Of a stretch of DNA of 64,000 nucleotides, positions 10,196 to 22,931 are shown one piece after another. Location of the stretch: positions 65,738,501 to 65,802,500 of the forward strand of contig CM043698.1 in NCBI GenBank assembly GCA_023935145.1, written 5' to 3'. Numbering within the stretch: position 1 is the stretch's first letter; each line of letters begins with the position of its first letter. This DNA comes from Bretschneidera sinensis. Its lineage: Eukaryota > Streptophyta > Magnoliopsida > Brassicales > Akaniaceae. Made by a program: the position numbers and the translations under genes. The notes beneath the pieces are model-generated. The model was not told the origin of the DNA. It ran no database searches and saw only the letters and a list, made by a program, of their open reading frames with translations.

Positions 10196-13100
10196 AGGAG
10201 GAAATGTGGCTATGTCAAATGCTTGCAAATTGCAGAAAGTAATGCTCCAAAGTGTTGAAAGGACGTTTGTATTGGTCCTCTTGGCACAGTGGTTACACTG
10301 GTGCAGAGGTTTGTGAAATGTCTGCAAAGCTCTTCTTTTTTTCATTTCAATTAAGTTAAATCGAATGGAAATGTTTTGACAGTTTTAGTGCGTTATGCCA
10401 TTGGATTAATGTAAACTTGAACATAATCATTGTATGAGACTAGTTGCTTTGATTCTAAAATTTATTTCTATGCTGCCATTTTTATATTAGTTTGATTGAT
10501 TGATTATGTATTAATTAAGCATGATAGCAATTACTATAGATTTGGTCAGATAATACAATATTTTTGGGGGCTTTACTCTTTTAGGTTATTCAGTCCTCAA
10601 AGCATTCTGAAATTTATTGAAGTTGCTAGGGAAAATCTTGATTAAACTAATATGGATAAATATACCTCGTTAGTTGATTTGCTTGTAATTTAAGTCGATA
10701 AGACATGTTTATGGAATAACTTTGGAAAAGGAATGCCACTTCCACACTGCTTATCGAGTTGTGGACATCTTTATACACTTGCAGAAAAGAGAGGGTATTG
10801 ATAGCTTCCCGTATTCATCAAAATAGAAAAAACGAAAAGCACAAAGAAGTCAATAGTTGGTCATCATTGAGGTAGATTGGAAAGCCTCGGCATTTTTGCT
10901 GACCTCCATAGTTTAGTGAAGGCACTAACATGTACTTGAAGGAGAAAATCAAAAAGTTATAGGAGGTGTATGTCTCTGAGTTCCCACACATTATTTTTAT
11001 TTTTACTGATGCATTGGCTGTTTATATTTGACATAATAGATGATATAGCCTTATTTTTCCTGGCAGATTGTTCGTCTCCTTGTGTTATCCATACTTTGGT
11101 ATTACTCTGATAACTGCTGATAGAAAAGCTGGCCAATCAATGGAATCAGTGTTTCCTCATTTGATAACGCAAGTATGACTCTTTATATGTTCACTATAAA
11201 ACTCTTTTTTTAGGACCTGAGAATGGATTTTTAATATGATAATAATAGTTTAAAAAAGAGTTTTGTACCTGAATAGCCCACCTCATACAGATGTACCTAT
11301 TGTTTGATGGTGGTCAAGTTAGTTAACTATAGTGTTTTTTTTTGTTTGATGGTGATTGATTTGAAATATCATCATATTGCTCCACCATTGATGATACTCA
11401 AGTCTCCTTGTGCTTTCAGGATTTTCCAACAACGATATCCATCAGGGATGCAGATTTTTCTAGTGTAGATGCAGTGTTTTGTTGTTTACCTCATGGAACC
11501 ACCCAGGTTCTTTGTTGTTTCCATTAAATATTTTAACCTATTTAATCAGTACTTTAAAGGCATGAAATTAACCTTCATTAGTTTGAAAGGCATTCACTAA
11601 GTCGCCTTATGACAGGTAATGAAATATATAGTGGTTATCTTTACAGGAAATCATCAAAGGCCTTCTGAAGGGTTCAAAGATTGTTGATCTTTCGGTAGTA
11701 TGTTTTGAATAAATCCTAATTACTGTAGTTTCTCTTTTGTTTTGTGCTTTCTTTTACATGTATCCTGCAATGAGATCAAATTTTTAAGATGTGCTTTTAT
11801 CAAATAACTTTCAGGAATTTCAACTGCGAGATATCTCTGACTATGAAGAATGGTATGGTCAGCCATATAATGCACCAGCTTTGCAGGTAGTTTCCGTTCA
11901 TAACCCCTGCCCCCTCTCCAAATTTTTGTTTTCTTGGTAAAGTTTGAATTTAAAACCTACTCCAGTTCACCCGGTAACACCTGAGATGGGTTTCTCTTTT
12001 AACCGTCTAGAGCCGCCTCTCGAAGATACTGCTGAGCGTCTGGTTTTCTATTTTTCATTCGGAGCTTCTTTTTGCCTATATGTCAATCATCATTTGCACA
12101 TAGGGTATTTTTTTTATAAAAAAAATAACTTGTATATAAATAGTTTATGGGAAAATATTACTAGCTATCAAATTGCACTCACTTTCAATGTACTTGGAAG
12201 CCCTATTTTCTGTAAGCAAACGTAAATTAGCTACTGTGTAGAATTTCTTTTTACAATTGGGGACATCAGAGATTCATATGCACAGTTTCTTTGCCTTGAA
12301 CACAACTTTGGGTGCTAGTGGAAAGATGTGCAGACAGTGGCTTAGATTCTCAAGCATTTGTCTGAACTTGATAAGAATGTCTTCCTGGTTATGTGTTGTT
12401 CCAACACTGATTGAATTTATACTGCTAATTTTTATGCATGCCATCTCCATGTATGGTTTTAAAAATATTTTTTTTTATTTAATGATAGTTCTAGGACAAT
12501 TATATTTGTTTCTTATTGTAATTATACTTCCTTGTACTGAGCACTGCCTTAAAAAATTGAATTTTTTATGCGCTACTGTTGATAATCATTTACCAACTAC
12601 AGTTTCCTATCTGTTGAGATGTTAATCTGCAAGTGGAAAATTTTGTTTCTTGTTGTTCACAAGGCTACAACGTAACATTGATTTTTGGCATCGTTGCTCT
12701 TGAAAAGGGGCACTGTTATTCTCTTTCCCCACATGCATTCTTCTTTATGTTAACAAAATCATTATCATTTGGGTTCAGAAGGAAGCTGTATATGGCTTAA
12801 CAGAGATTTTGAGGGAGGAAATTAAGAATGCACGACTAGTTGCTAATCCTGGTTGCTATCCAACTTCAATTCAACTTTCTCTTATTCTGTTGTGTCTATC
12901 ATGTTGTGTTAAAATTTATTTCAGGTGTCTTCAGTTATTCATTCAGTTTCCAACTAAATAGAAATAGTTTCAGCATCTTGATAAATTTCTATTTGGTAGC
13001 AGTGCTTTATTAATTAATCAAAACAGGGAAAAACAACACCATTTTCTTTATTGCTTTCAGAGGAACTAAGATTTACCCTTTTTTCTTGCTTTCTTATATG

Positions 13101-15263
13101 GGTTAAATATTCATAAACGAAAGACCAAGGAGGGGAAGAAAAGGAAACTAGGTTAACATCAATTAGAAATTTATGAGAAGTGAGCTTTGAGAAATGGTTA
13201 ATAGACATGCTTTGGGGATACTCGGAATAAACTAAACTTGATAAAATAATCTTTGCCACTAGGACCAAACTTGAATGAAGTTTGATTTTGTTGCTATTTA
13301 GTCATGCTTTCAATCAATCATGTTAGGCCTTCATAATTTGTTTACTTGATTAATTTAAAACTTTTGCTGCACCATTTCTACACTGATTAATCTTTGTTTC
13401 TATGTAAGTATCTCTTTTAAAGTAGACATATTGGACACATCATTTAAATCTGAAGGACAAAGAATGTAAGATCCACATAATATGTAATCATTTTAGGCAT
13501 TCGTGAAAAATTTCTTGATTTAGGGGTTTTATTCTATATTCCCAATCAAAATGTGCTACATACTTGCCAAAATTCTGCCTTGGTCTCTTTCTATTATTAG
13601 TTACTTTCAGTGCCCAATGGTTACTGATTTGCCTTTGCTTTCAGGCTAATCCCATTGAATATAGAAATATCATTCTTGACTCAAAATCTGGTGTGAGCAG
13701 AGCAGGTTGGGATTTCTCCATGCCTTTTATATTTTCATGCACATTATTAGCAATATACTTAATATAGTACTTGTAGCATTTCTTCAGCACTTCTGACATC
13801 TGGTACATTCTGCAGGACGTGGAGCCAAAGAGGCCAATTTGTACTTTGAAATAGTTGAGGGCATATATTCTTATGGTGTTATGAGGCATCGACATGGTAG
13901 AGTATTGATTGTGGAAATTGGGATCTTGGGCATCTGGGTCTGGAGTGGACATAATTAAATATTAATGATGGGATAAAAGGACAAATTCGTGCTTATCAAG
14001 TATTATTTCATACATATATAGTTGTCCCTTTCTAATTTTCAAAATGAATATGATGGGGAAGGATGATAACTCGATAGTGAAAGGTTGATGTTTATGATCT
14101 TTCCATCATGCTAAAATGTTATAGGGTTGATTAAACCTATCCACCAATTCTTTGGTTGTAACTTGAGGCTGTGATATGCATTCTTTTTTCTGAATTGTAG
14201 TTCCAGAAATTGAACAAGGACCAACTGTATTGCATGGTCAAAATTTGTTGTCAGTTTCACCCCACACCTCATGCCAATGGTAACAGTTGCACTCAGATGT
14301 GTATAAGTAGTGTTCATGGCTCTTATCTTTTATTTGCTTCCAGAAAAGTTAAGCATGTATCTTTTTTCATTGTTTTCGAGATCCGTGGATGCAGTCAACT
14401 TTATATGTAGAAATGGATTCATGAGTGACTATTGAGGATTTGTACAAGCAATTAAGGGTCTTTTATGAGGTAATCTTATGTGGTATAGCTGGTTTTATCA
14501 CTTGTTTCTTTAACATGTTGACACTTCATTGATCAAAGAGTAAATACAGTAGCCAAAGGTGGATTCTTTTATTGTCCTATTAAGTGAGATTCACTTCCAA
14601 TCTTCCACTGTCCTGTGTAAATACCCAAAATAAATCAGAGTCGATAAAATGACTGGCCTGCTCATTTTTTTCTTGGTAGAACAGCCTATTAGATGTGCAA
14701 TCACTTCATCTCCCTGTACGTCTTTGGCTTCCAAGCTACTGTAGATCGTCCATGGAATTATGCATATGAAGCATATAGCTTATGTAGCTCTTGTTTGTCA
14801 TATTGTAGATGTTTGGGAAGTCTAGCTAACTCCTCCTTGTTACAGGATGAAGAATTCGTAAAAGTGTTGGAGAAAGGAGTTGTCACTCGCACTCATAATG
14901 TTAGAGGTTCTAATTATTGTTTTATGAATGCCTTCCCTGATCAAATTCCTGGAAGAGCGATAATTGTCTCAGTTGTACGTATCAACTTCAATAACCATGC
15001 TTATCTTTTCAGCATGTTTCCCATATAAATACAATCGTGTTCCATTATTTTTATCTAAACTCCTAAAATCTTGCTGCAGATTGATAATATCTTCTAAACT
15101 ATTAAAATCTTGCTGCAGATTGATAATCTTCTAAACTCTTAAAATCTGGCTGCAGATTGATGATCTTGTGAAGGGGGCTTCAGGTCAAGCCCTGCAAAAT
15201 CTTAACATAATGCTGGGGTATCCAGAAAATACGAGGCTTCTATACCAGGCCTTGTTTCCTTGA
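10196..15263 (+). pseudogene. N-acetyl-gamma-glutamyl-phosphate reductase (AGPR, argC-type), unprocessed pseudogene
   Basis: The family makes N-acetylglutamate semialdehyde for arginine synthesis in plastids. Twelve exon-like blocks in order: E1 ends at 10308 (SGYTGAE); E2 11067-11172; E3 11420-11506 (DADFSSVDAVFCCLPHGTTQ); E4 11647-11694; E5 11815-11886; E6 from 12779, with the catalytic-Cys motif NPGCYPT; E7 13645-13705; E8 13816-13896 (GAKEANLYFE); E9 from 14201 (VPEIEQG); E10 about 14388-14467; E11 14846-14974 (VRGSNYCFMNAFPDQIPGRA); E12 15156-15263, ending LFP plus TGA. Most borders keep GT/AG, so this is a gene copy and not a retro-copy. Defects: a frameshift in E1/E2 (after RLL), SGVSGAG changed to SGVSRAG in E7, a frameshift in E9 and a TAG in E10. 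No transit-peptide exon was recognised. Confidence 0.88.
15055..15168 (+). repeat. Triplicated splice-acceptor unit before the last AGPR exon
   Basis: Three near-copies of a 37-40 bp unit (aaact.ttaaaatcttgctgcagattgat) lie in tandem. Each carries the acceptor ctgcag followed by the start of the exon, at about 15074, 15113 and 15150. Only the third leads into the open exon E12. Confidence 0.85.
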
Positions 15264-16589
15264 CATATCCTTTTATACCTTTTCTCAGAATGAGTAAGCA
15301 TGTCTCTCAACTCCTCTTAACAAAACCTCCTAAGCTATGCAGATTTGTTTTGTCATTGCCTTAGTGATTATATCCTTTTTTTAGTCATGGGCTATCAATT
15401 TCTTCTGGGAACCTCTAGCAACCAGAACAATATCACTCCTCATAGTGCAATACAAGTTTTCTGTTCAACATGACGACCCTCTTTAAGGATTTTGTACCAA
15501 GGTACCAACTGCTTCCTCTATAGCATAGCATGCCATCTGTTGCAACTCCTGAACAGTAATTTTATAGGAGCCTATGCCTTTATAAACATGTATATTGTTG
15601 GGCCAATATAGGTGCTTGCAGCGTGTGGTGTAACCATTGATTCTTTTTCATGTTGTAATCTGCTCAGAAAATTTTAGCCTTGTTTTCTAATCCATGATTT
15701 CAAGAGTTGCAAGGGCATGGAGTCTACTGTATCGAAGGCCTATGACTAGGTTTCTAATCGGTGATCCAACCACAATATTTGAGACAAATTATAAAATATG
15801 TTATTCCCGATATATTCTTAAATATCCCGGGCATACATTGAACTTATCAAAGCATTTATAATCATTGATGGGAAAAACAGAAGAGAATTTATTGTTTTGC
15901 TTTTTCCATCAACTGTTTACATGCTCCATAGCACATGAATTCATTACATGCTCGGAACATATAAGAATTTTTCGTTCTTCTCCCTACTCAAAACAAAGTG
16001 AATGCAATGTCATAATTTAGAACCTATATATCTATGTATGGGTTTATACTCATTTTGTCAACTATGTAGGTAATGTGCACATTTAACTGGGTTTTGCAGG
16101 GAATTGTGGTGTTAAAAATTCCCCTACAAAGGCTACACCGTTTTGAAGAGCTCTTGAAAGCAATGTAATTGTATGAGAGTGAAATTACAAGCAGGTTTCA
16201 AGCATTAAGGATTCATTAGAAATCCTGTTTGATTAAGTAAAAGATTGGATGAGTTGGTAAAGATCAATAGAACCTTTGGCATATTTAGTTTGTAATTATA
16301 TGACCCAAAAACATTGAAAATAATTTGATAAAAAAACCCTGGGAAATAAAAATACTTAAGTAACTATAATGAATCCAAAGAGGGCTACTCGAGTACTTAA
16401 ATTTTTTAGCGAGTAGCAGATCCTAGCTCCGAACAGAAACGTTTCTCCTTCTACATGCACTCTTAAAACCAAAAGGTTCCATTTTTCAAATAATCAATCT
16501 TATCCTTGCGCAGCATACCATGGCGTTTTGGTAGCACTAGATCATAATCAATAATTTTTTCTTTTTAATTTTCCTCAAGATAACGAAAC
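15264..16589. other. Intergenic spacer
   Basis: No open frame, repeat boundary or RNA gene that I can support. It probably holds the remains of the AGPR 3' flank and the promoter of the downstream gene. Confidence 0.5.
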
Positions 16590-19500
16590 ATGGCGACCCA
16601 ATATCCCTCTCACTTCTTATCTGCGTCGATTCAACTTCAAAGCTCCTCTAAAATGGCTCTTATATTTCACTCTCCTTCTCTTCAAGGAAACAAGGTAATT
16701 CTTATTGCTTCTCTGTTTTCTATATAGTTTCTATTATGGTAATTTAAATGCCCTGTATGTGTGGATATTTATAAACATAGAGCATGGGCATCTTTCTCGA
16801 AGAAAGTAGATTTAGGAAACGGGTTTTGAAATTTAAAGCTGAATTTCGGGTTTGATACAAATGGAAACCGGTCTCATTTGGTGATGAAGGCATTTTTCGA
16901 TTACTTTCAACTGTTGGAGTTTGTTATTATTTTTCCTCCTCTGTTTATTGATTCTGAGGGTTTGTTGTCTTTTTTATTTTCTCTGTAGGCTTGTTTCTGT
17001 AATCTTCTTAGCAAGTACCAGTTACAATTCTAGACCAATTACTAGTAGTACTATTGACTTAATACACAGTTCTGCGCTGTGTTTGAACCAAATGAAAATA
17101 GAACTCAAATGATTTTTAAATGAATTGAAAAAAAAATTCATTTGCAAATGAATTCTCATATTTAGTTTACTTATATTAAAGTGTAGAATTCAATTAATTT
17201 CTCATGTTTAAAATAATTGAATTTAGTTTTACTTTTTTTCCTAAAATATCATAGCATTAAGTATTCCATATATGACCAAAAAGAATATGCATGAGATAAG
17301 ATATTTTTTTATTTTTCACTATATATAAATATATAGAGGGGGGGAAGAGAGAGAGAATTTGGTCTATAATCTTAGGCTCTTCATTTGTGGAGTTCACTTG
17401 CAAATTCATGATTTGGTCAGTAAGCTTGCCCTACAGAGTTTACCCATTACAATCTTCATTATAGGTTGCTACAAATTCTCACTTTGAATTGATAGATTCT
17501 TTTTTCTCTTTGCATTTTGAAATATGGCCTACTCAATCAATTAGGAAAATTTTCATTTTCGGAACCCATTGTGTCCCTAAGAGATAGGTCCAACCTCATG
17601 TAGATTTGATAGATTCTTTTTGTCTCTTTAGATTTTGAAATATAGCCTTCACAATCAATTAGGAAAAAAGCTCATATTCAGAACCCACTGTGTCCCTAAG
17701 AGAGAGGTCCAACCTTGTGTAGATTTGAGCAAGGTAAAAATGCAAACGTCCCATAGTTTTTTGCTTTGCAAATGCAGACCAATTAATGACAGGCTTCTTC
17801 TCTTAACTGATGTTCTAGCTATTGGAATGCTTGTTAACACACCAATCCGGACAAAAAGAATGACACCCCTGGACACACCGAACGTAATAATCTATTCACG
17901 GCCATGTATTTTCAGAGAGAGAGACTATAATCTTAGGCTCTTCATTTAGTGGAGTTCACTTGAAAATTCATGCTTTGGTCAATAAGCTTGCTCTATGGAG
18001 TTTACCCATAGGTTGCTACAAATTCTCACTTTGAATTGATAGATTCTTTTTTCTCTTATAGATTTTGAAATATAGCCTCCTCAATCAATTAGGACAAAGC
18101 TCATTTTCAGAACCCATTGTGTCCCAAAGAGAGAGGTCCAACCTCATGTACATATAGGTAACATAAAAATGCAAACATCCCATGGTTTTTCGCTTTGCAA
18201 ATTCAAACCAACTAATTACAGGCTTCTTCTCTTAACTAATGTTCTAGCTATTGGAATGCTTGCTAACTCTACAATAAGGACAAAAAGAATAACACCCCTA
18301 GACACCCCAAATACCCTTTGAAGGAAATAATCTATTCATGGCGATGTATTTTCTAGGAATCTATGTTTTTAGGGTGATTATAATTCTAAGTGTGATTCTG
18401 ATAGAGATGGTAGGCTGTCTTCGAAGTTAAAACTTGGAAAAGGACTTTGAAGTTTGCTCATTTTATTTGATTCTTTTATATGCTAATCCAATGGAAGGAA
18501 TCTTTAATTTTCTTTAGAAAGACATTTGTAATCCTATGCGTTAAAGAAGCTTCTTTGCTTGGGAAGCTTCTTGGAGGAAAATTCTAATGATGGACATTCT
18601 ACAAAAGAGAGGAAGGTACTTGTTAACCCGTGCTGCAATTGCAAAGGAATGGCCGAGTCCGTCAATAATCTCTTCTTGTGTTGTTCTTTGGCTAGCAACT
18701 TATGGGAAATGGCCCATCAGGTCTTGGGTGGTGGCTGGTTCTTTGTCTTTGTGTGATGAGGTTATGGATCAGTAATTTAGTATCATGTCCCGAAGGAGTT
18801 AAAGAAAACCTACTCCTTGATTCTAATTTATATTTTTTGGTTTGTTAGTAAGAAAGAAACAGAAAGGCTTTTGATAGTGTTGAGACTTGAGAGGTCAGTA
18901 GAGACCATTAAGGATCATTAGTTTAATACCCTTAATTTTTGGTTCAAGGGTGATTTTAATGAGAAAGACCTCATAGATTTTGCAGAGCTTCTTTCTTGTA
19001 TTTAGCTTTTTATATTTGGGTTGCATTCCCTTTGTGCTTTTTTATAATACTTCCGTACTTATAAAAAATAGTGATGATTGAGGTTGTTTTTATTGATGTT
19101 TTTGTGAATGACTATTTGTTATTTGAATAATACACTTCTTCCACATACTAAGTAGAGCAATACTATACTCCCCCACCCCACCCCACCCCATGCGGAGGAA
19201 ACAGATTCATAGCCTTTTATATGATCATCTCATTCATTTGAATTTTATTACTTTTGGTAAGTAATTGTGATAGATCTTGCACCAATGAACCTCTTTTGTT
19301 GTAGCAGGGGTCTTCACAATACTTTAAAGAGCACAGCTGTGGTTGAGTATTAAACTGAACGGAGCTTCTTATATGAGGCGTCATATCTCTTGTGCAATAA
19401 ATATGACAGCAGGACAGTCAGGCGACCCTGAGAAAATTAATTTAGATCATCTAATGGACAAGGCAAGAAGATTTTGGGACAGTTCTCCTCAACCTGTCAA

Positions 19501-20532
19501 GAGCTTCCCTTGGAACAGAGCACTAGAGAACTTCATTCAACTTATCCTTGATCTTACCTTGTCAGTTGTTAAATTCTTATGTGTACCCGTTTTGGCAGTT
19601 TCCTCTCTTAGTGAGATGTCTTATTGTGCACATAAGAGGAAGCTATTTCTTCTTCCTTTTCCACTACTCACTGGCATTGTTGTTGCTGGGATCCTAAGAG
19701 AAACTGCCATGGAAATTTCTTCACTTCTCAAGGTTGGAATATTTTTTCCAAGCATGAATTAACTATATAAGAAGTCTAAGACATTTGTTGATTAGGCTAT
19801 GATGATTGTCGTTAGTCATTGCATAACAATCCCACATTCAGTGGGACATGCCATCATTTGATGCTCCTGACCCGTGGTAGATTTCTGTACATTGCAGAAA
19901 AATATTGGTTGTTCCATCCTTGCAACATTGTTGTATGAATGAGAAGTTCCACTGGAGAATTCTGCTCCTATGATGCATTCCACAAGGGGATTTCTCCAGA
20001 GTGGACATATATAACTGACTACAACAGATTTCCATTGACTCTTATATTTTTACTTCCTTCACATTCCTTTTATTTTCTGGTTGCCTCTTATTGAATATCC
20101 CTACCCTAGTGATGCCATTCACAAGCAAAATACAGAATGATGCAAGATTAGAGCCCCTTGGAGAGTACCCTATTCTTGTTTGAGGAGCCTAAAACTTTCA
20201 TTACTTTTTGTCTATGGACAATAAACAAGGAAATTCTAGTTGATTTCTTTTTTTTTTCTTTTTTTAAATTCTTATCATTGTTATTTGACTGGCAGGATGC
20301 GGAAGTTCCATGGCATCTGATTGCTATTGCAATAGTCTTCACATTACTCAAATTGCCAGGACCGTATTACCCATTTTGGGGGTGCATATTCATTCCACAC
20401 TTTGCAAATGGAGCATTGTTGAGAACTCTATGGTTTGCGTTTCTGTGGTATAGAAGGCCTAGAAAGGCATCAGGAACGACAGTGCAGCACGATTCAGTAA
20501 ATGGGGACCATTCTGAACCAAAGAAAATTTAA
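16590..20532 (+). CDS. Plastid-targeted membrane protein, EMB1273-like (possibly frame-damaged)
   Basis: Exon 1 is 16590-16694 (35 codons from ATG; Ser-rich start MATQYPSHFLSASIQLQSSS, typical of a plastid transit peptide; donor caag/gtaatt). Exon 2 ends at 19732 and carries the conserved part: MTAGQSGDPEKINLDHLMDK, then a hydrophobic stretch before SSLSEMSYCAHKRK, then a second hydrophobic stretch (LLTGIVVAGIL). Exon 3 is 20296-20532 (EVPWHLIAIAIVFTLLKLPG, then PHFANG, FLWYRRP, stop TAA). From memory this resembles Arabidopsis EMB1273, a plastid protein needed for embryo development; the biochemical role is not known to me. Problem: the best acceptor (about 19303-19306) reads into TGA after about 12 codons. 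Only an acceptor at 19336/19337 (agagcacag) keeps the frame. So this is either an unusual splice or a 2-base frameshift. Confidence 0.6.
17365..18356. repeat. Nested tandem duplication inside intron 1
   Basis: A block starting at 17365 (ataatcttaggctcttcatt) is repeated from 17925, giving a unit of about 560 bp; the second copy is shorter. Inside the first copy a sub-block of about 121 bp (gatagattctttttt through ggtccaacct) is itself duplicated (17484-17604 and 17608-17727). No coding sequence is seen. Confidence 0.8.
18400..19072 (+). mobile_element. 3' fragment of an L1-type LINE in intron 1
   Basis: The plus strand carries decayed zf-RVT sequence (SFAWEASWRKI-like at 18550-18590, then a Cys-rich piece CCNCKGMAESVNNLFLCCS at 18625-18690). 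It ends in the tail acttataaaaaatag at about 19058-19072, closely resembling the tail of the LINE ending at 9215. It is only a 3' end, so non-functional. Confidence 0.7.
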
Positions 20533-21530
20533 TTTCATCAGGTAAAATATTTGGACCCTATGCTTTGTGCCTGTCAGAACAAGAATGTGTACGATTTAGG
20601 GGTCCTGTACATTTGACCACCTTTATATCATTTTTTCCTTTCCACTTTCTAAGAACTTATATGATTGCCATGAACATAGTAAGGAGCAACTTACTTTTTC
20701 TTTTCTTTTTTTTAATGTACCAGTTCGAGTCCTTTAGAAGTAGCAGAATTGTTCATCTGTCCTTTGCTTCTGTACAGGTGACACGTTTTTTTTCCAATCA
20801 AGATTAAAACGAGTGGACCAGTCTTTTTGAAGAATTACCTGAAGAGGAAGGCAGAGACTAAATGATTAGTTGCTTGGTGACGTTGGAGTAATGCTGATGA
20901 ATGTTGAACATATATTCGCCCTTCTTTTCGGGTCCCCGTGCATTTTTCTGAAAAGCTCATAGAAGCAGGGGAAGCAGTGTGGATAAGAATCTGTCTTTAG
21001 GCTATGGTATTGTTAGCATTTGGTTATATTGTTGTCATGATTTTAGGAATTCTTTTATGCACCCAGTGCAAATGAGATGTGTGCACCGGAGAGATAAGTA
21101 CACTTGTTTGATCTCTTTAAGCTTTTCATGAGTCTCTGGTCTTACAAACAGTTTTGAATAATTGTTTATCTTAAAGTTTTGCTGTGCAAGGTTTCAACTC
21201 TTTCCATTATGATGGTGATGCATTTTACGCAAGTAAACTTATTACCCATTTTAAAGTCTTTCAAAAAAAACATTAAGAAATGTTTTTATGTTTATTAAAA
21301 CATGTTTTGGATGTCAGAAAACAATTTTCTGTTTTTGAGAACTCCAAACATGTTGTCATTGATATAAATTATAAATTATGCATAAGCAAACATGAACGTG
21401 AGAGTAGCAGTTTCCAATTGGAATTTAAGGAACCTATGCAAGAATTTCTCATGGAATGATAATCATTGGAAATTATTATTCCAATCAAGCAAGGATGCCA
21501 ATGACACAAATATTGTACTCAGTTCTGAAT
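20533..21530. other. 3' flank of the EMB1273-like gene
   Basis: A possible 3'UTR intron runs from atcag/gtaaaa (about 20542) to tgtacag (about 20778). Beyond about 21000 I see no gene or clear repeat. Confidence 0.4.
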
Positions 21531-21535
21531 ATCAA

Positions 21536-21650
21536 CTATAAAACGATCCGACCCTTTGGGTCTAGTGGTTATCTTCGAATTTTTCATCTTGGAAATCTGA
21601 GTTCGATTTTCCCTGTCCGTCACTGCACCTAAAAAGAAAAGCTTCAACTG
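21536..21650 (+). mobile_element. Possible tRNA-derived SINE
   Basis: Sequence like a Pol III promoter: a box A-like gggtctagtggttatc at 21558-21573 and a box B-like gagttcgattttcc about 30 bases further on. This is the layout of a tRNA-related SINE head. It cannot be a working tRNA, because the arms do not pair well. The 3' limit and target duplication are not established. Confidence 0.4.
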
Positions 21651-22149
21651 TAATACACTTGTGTGCAGGCCTTCTTGTATTTGTACACCTCTTCCTTCAT
21701 ATCTGGTAATCGCATAAATGAATTCACTACCGATCGTCACCTTCTCTAACTCAGCATGCTTAAGTAAATACTTTAGTAGTTCAAATACATTATCCATTTT
21801 TTGAAGCATTATATAAAGCTTCCTTCAAGCTATGAACCAACCTCAGATTTTGAGATTCCCATTATTCTATGTTAAATATTAATTCCTTTGAAGGGACTTG
21901 TCTATGTGCTGTAAGAAAAAAATAATGGTACCAATTAATATAAAAAAAAAATGAGAAAAAATAGATCCATACAGAACAATTTAGATATATTACGTATGGA
22001 TTGGCCAAATTATAGTTTCGGTTTATAGTTATTAAAATAGAATTTTTTGATAAAATAGCTATTGACATAAATTTATATATTTTTTTAACAAACTCTATTT
22101 CAGTTTTTCTTCTTTTCAAAATCTGTTTTTTTAAAAGTAAACCATTTCA

Positions 22150-22556
22150 TAGCCTTTCCTAAACGAGAGAAGTGCTCAAACAAACCAATTGGAGAATTCT
22201 TAAAGAACCTGACAAATTATGGTGTAAAAGCCTCGAGGCCAAATACTTGGTTAATAGGTTTTCCCCTACTAAACCTAAGTCCATTAACTGGTCTATCCTT
22301 GGTGAAGGTTGGGATCTGGTTCAGAAAGGTATGAAATGGTCCGTTAATGATGGTAAGTCCACTTTGCTTTGGACTTACAACTGGGTTGGCGATGATCCTA
22401 TCCGCACCAAAAATTTTGGCCCCCTTTCTCAAAGTTCACCAAGGTACAAATCCCTTTGGTCAGTGGATATTTGTTTCCCTCTCTTTTGATCTCCCTGGGG
22501 ATATTAAATTTGGCATTGAAGCCATCCTTTGCAACCCCCTCTCTTTTAAGATCTGC
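22150..22556 (+). mobile_element. Internal fragment of an L1-type LINE ORF2
   Basis: Plus-strand reading NWRILKEPDKLWCKSLEAKY, then GWDLVQKGMKWSVNDGKST, then LWTYNWVGD, is the conserved region between the RT and zf-RVT of plant LINEs. It is a short, isolated fragment with no 5' or 3' end of the element. Confidence 0.75.
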
Positions 22557-22690
22557 TAACGATTTTTAAAATAAATTTGGTTTTTTAAATTTGAAATATT
22601 TTAAAAAATCAAATGAAAAGAGAAAAAGAAAATGAAAATGAAAACGAATTTTGGTTTTTGAGAGTTGATACAGTCGATTATAAAATCATC

Positions 22691-22703
22691 GGCTCTGATA
22701 CCA
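22691..22703 (-). other. Primer binding site beside a small LTR
   Basis: The minus strand reads tggtatcagagcc, the initiator Met-tRNA primer site, 2 bases from the LTR that starts at 22706. The internal region beyond it was not recognised. Confidence 0.7.
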
Positions 22704-22705
22704 CT

Positions 22706-22931
22706 TGTTAGGCATGATGACCCAAGTTTCTGATGAACCAAGTTTCAAACGTTGAGAGAGTGTGCCAAACAAAGGCCCAATATATGATGTAAGAGACTAT
22801 GTGAAGCCAAAAGCTTAAACTAATGAGTTCTGGTTCCACCACCATATATATGTCATTCACTTATCTAATTTTTTCTCCGTGTAGGATTGATTTTCCACAT
22901 CTTTTTTACTCACATGTGAATATTCTCAACA
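22706..22931 (-). repeat. Short Copia-type LTR (226 bp)
   Basis: It starts tgttaggcatgatga and ends ctcaaca, with TG...CA ends, a primer site on its left and a minus-strand A/T-rich promoter region. It is probably the 5' LTR of a small Copia element whose body has been lost. It is unrelated to the 1.2-kb LTRs elsewhere in the window. Confidence 0.6.

Noticed and set aside
21536..21650. Functional tRNA gene
   Set aside because: Only box A- and box B-like phrases are present. The arms do not form a cloverleaf, so a SINE remnant is more likely.
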